Assembly: GCA_033065855.1 (NCBI GenBank)
Contig: JAVXUO010000913.1
Coordinates: 124,001-188,000, forward strand
DNA: 64,000 nt
Source of the DNA: Escallonia rubra
Lineage: Eukaryota; Streptophyta; Magnoliopsida; Escalloniales; Escalloniaceae
Direction of reading: 5' to 3'
Under the pieces are notes generated by a model, which was not told where the DNA came from, ran no database searches, and was given only the letters and a program-made list of their open reading frames with translations. Positions 62,801 through 64,000 of this stretch are shown piece by piece. How positions within the stretch are numbered: position 1 is the first letter of the stretch; every line of letters begins with the position of its first letter. Both the position numbers and the translations under genes were made by a program.

Positions 62801-64000
62801 GTGACACGATGCACATTAAAAAATGACTGGTTTTTTCGAATCGCCATCTTATTTTGAAGGTTAATTAGATAATTAATAAAGAAAATAAAAAACTCCGATC
62901 CTACGTACTCTAAATACCCAATAAAGTCATTTGCACGACACTCATGCATAGAACACCAAATAATTGAATGAGAAATTAAGAATCCCATGAAATGCTCACG
63001 TACCCAAGTCGCAACATGTGATACCCTCTTCTCAAATTTGGCAATACATTTTGGATTATGCTGTTATTATCTCTTCTGGTCATATCTTACTACTTAAGAG
63101 ATATACGAGGCAACCAGTACTAAGCTTATCTTTTGAAATGCTCATTCATTATTGGAGCTTGCCCATCCAGGGGTCGTACAAATACTGCCAAAGGCATAGA
63201 CTTGGGGTGCTTCTTTAGATTTCTCAAAAGGTTCCAAGGGTCAAGTTAAATGATAAAAGGAAGCTTGGAAGTCAGGGACGAGTCGTGAATGTCACGATGA
63301 GGGGGACAAATTTTGCATGTAAAAACTTTAGTCATCAAGCTGTCAAATGGACGATCGTAGACTTATTTCCTTCCCTAGTTTATTAAATATCTTAGTCTGA
63401 ACTCATGGGTATGTATTCTCGATTTAAGAGTTTAAGATGAATTTAATGGTCGGATTGTATCTTATTAGGGAAATTTTATGGTGGTTTGTTGTATGGAAAG
63501 ATAATGACGACGTGACCAAGCTTTAAAATTTGTGAAGTTTTATTATAAATGTACCTTAAGTTTTTTTTTTTTAATGTTAAGTTGTTAGCATGTACGCATG
63601 TTGCAAAGAAGAACGAGAGAGTAGTGATTCAAACTCTGAGGCGTTGCCTAGCTAAGAATTTGATAAGTCACTTGTAAGGTAAAACGTTGGATATTCAAGG
63701 ATAACATCTCACGAAGGCACAAAAGCTTAGGCTAGAGTTGCTAACCATTTGACTCTTAGAACAAACCAACCGATATTTATTCACACACTCTCCGTCTCTC
63801 TCACTCCTCACATGCGCGCACGACTTTGCAATCGCCAATACCTCAAAAAGTTCCTCTTAAGAAAAAACAAAAAGAATCCTTAATTTGAGCTTCTAAAATG
63901 AAAAAATAGTAATGGGAATGACATTATGACAATTTGTTTCCTGGTTGTCACGCATGTTAGTATGCACTGCCGTACCCACGTTAATCCATTCTAACAACAT
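62801..64000. other. Intergenic to window end, no gene recognised
   Basis: Short frames only. A stretch at 63226-63360 reads KVPRVKLNDKRKLGSQGRVV on the plus strand but has no clear start, and its relation to the small peptide gene (shared RKLG) may be chance. Confidence 0.5.

Overview
This is nuclear DNA of a flowering plant, very probably a eudicot. The protein-coding genes have plant-type GT-AG introns and their closest recognisable relatives are Arabidopsis-type families. The spaces between them are packed with non-autonomous plant DNA transposons (Mutator, hAT, PIF/Harbinger), fossil LTRs, a LINE scrap and a SINE scrap. One plastid tRNA segment has been pasted into the nuclear DNA. All assignments come from reading the sequence and from remembered family sequences. 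No database search was run.

Layout. 0.15-2.4 kb: fossil copia-like LTR split by a 1.18-kb Mutator-type element. 6.6-7.2 kb (+): single-exon invertase/pectin-methylesterase-inhibitor-like secreted protein. 7.7-12.1 kb (-): GOT1-type Golgi transport protein, six coding exons, whose introns hold a hairpin MITE, a TRIM-like fossil and another MITE. 12.6-16.2 kb: Mutator-type element with a nested hAT element, then a PIF/Harbinger MITE. 17-19.4 kb: LINE scrap, exon-like pieces and a MITE. 21.0-23.2 kb (-): intronless nuclear gene for a mitochondrial group II intron maturase (nMAT2 type). 23.6-25.8 kb: three transposons nested inside one another. 27.3-32.2 kb (+): RABH1b (Rab6-type GTPase), six coding exons. 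32.5-33.7 kb: second copy of the first Mutator-type element, inverted. 34.6-42.6 kb: an unrecognised tandem array with higher-order structure. 43.4-50.9 kb (+): dynamin-related protein DRP1E type, 15 coding exons. 52.1-52.4 kb: plastid trnT-GGU insertion joined to a gypsy fossil. 53.1-54.4 kb: second fossil LTR. 55.7-58.1 kb (-): HAD phosphatase of the SGPP type, five coding exons. 58.6-62.8 kb: old direct duplication flanking a possible small secreted peptide gene. The remainder is AT-rich and without recognisable genes.

Functionally, GOT1, RABH1b and DRP1E all act in membrane traffic (ER-Golgi, Golgi, and membrane fission/cell plate respectively). They are separate genes with their own promoters, and nothing shows co-regulation. 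The maturase, the inhibitor and the phosphatase are unrelated housekeeping or apoplastic functions.

The strongest candidate for something undescribed is the 34.6-42.6 kb array. It has three tandem units of up to about 2.8 kb, each with two diverged submodules that start with the same near-palindrome. It includes a minus-strand reading frame that stays similar between units. Short coding-like orphan segments at 18.4, 33.7 and 52.6 kb and a hydrophobic alternative N-terminus for the HAD phosphatase also merit attention.
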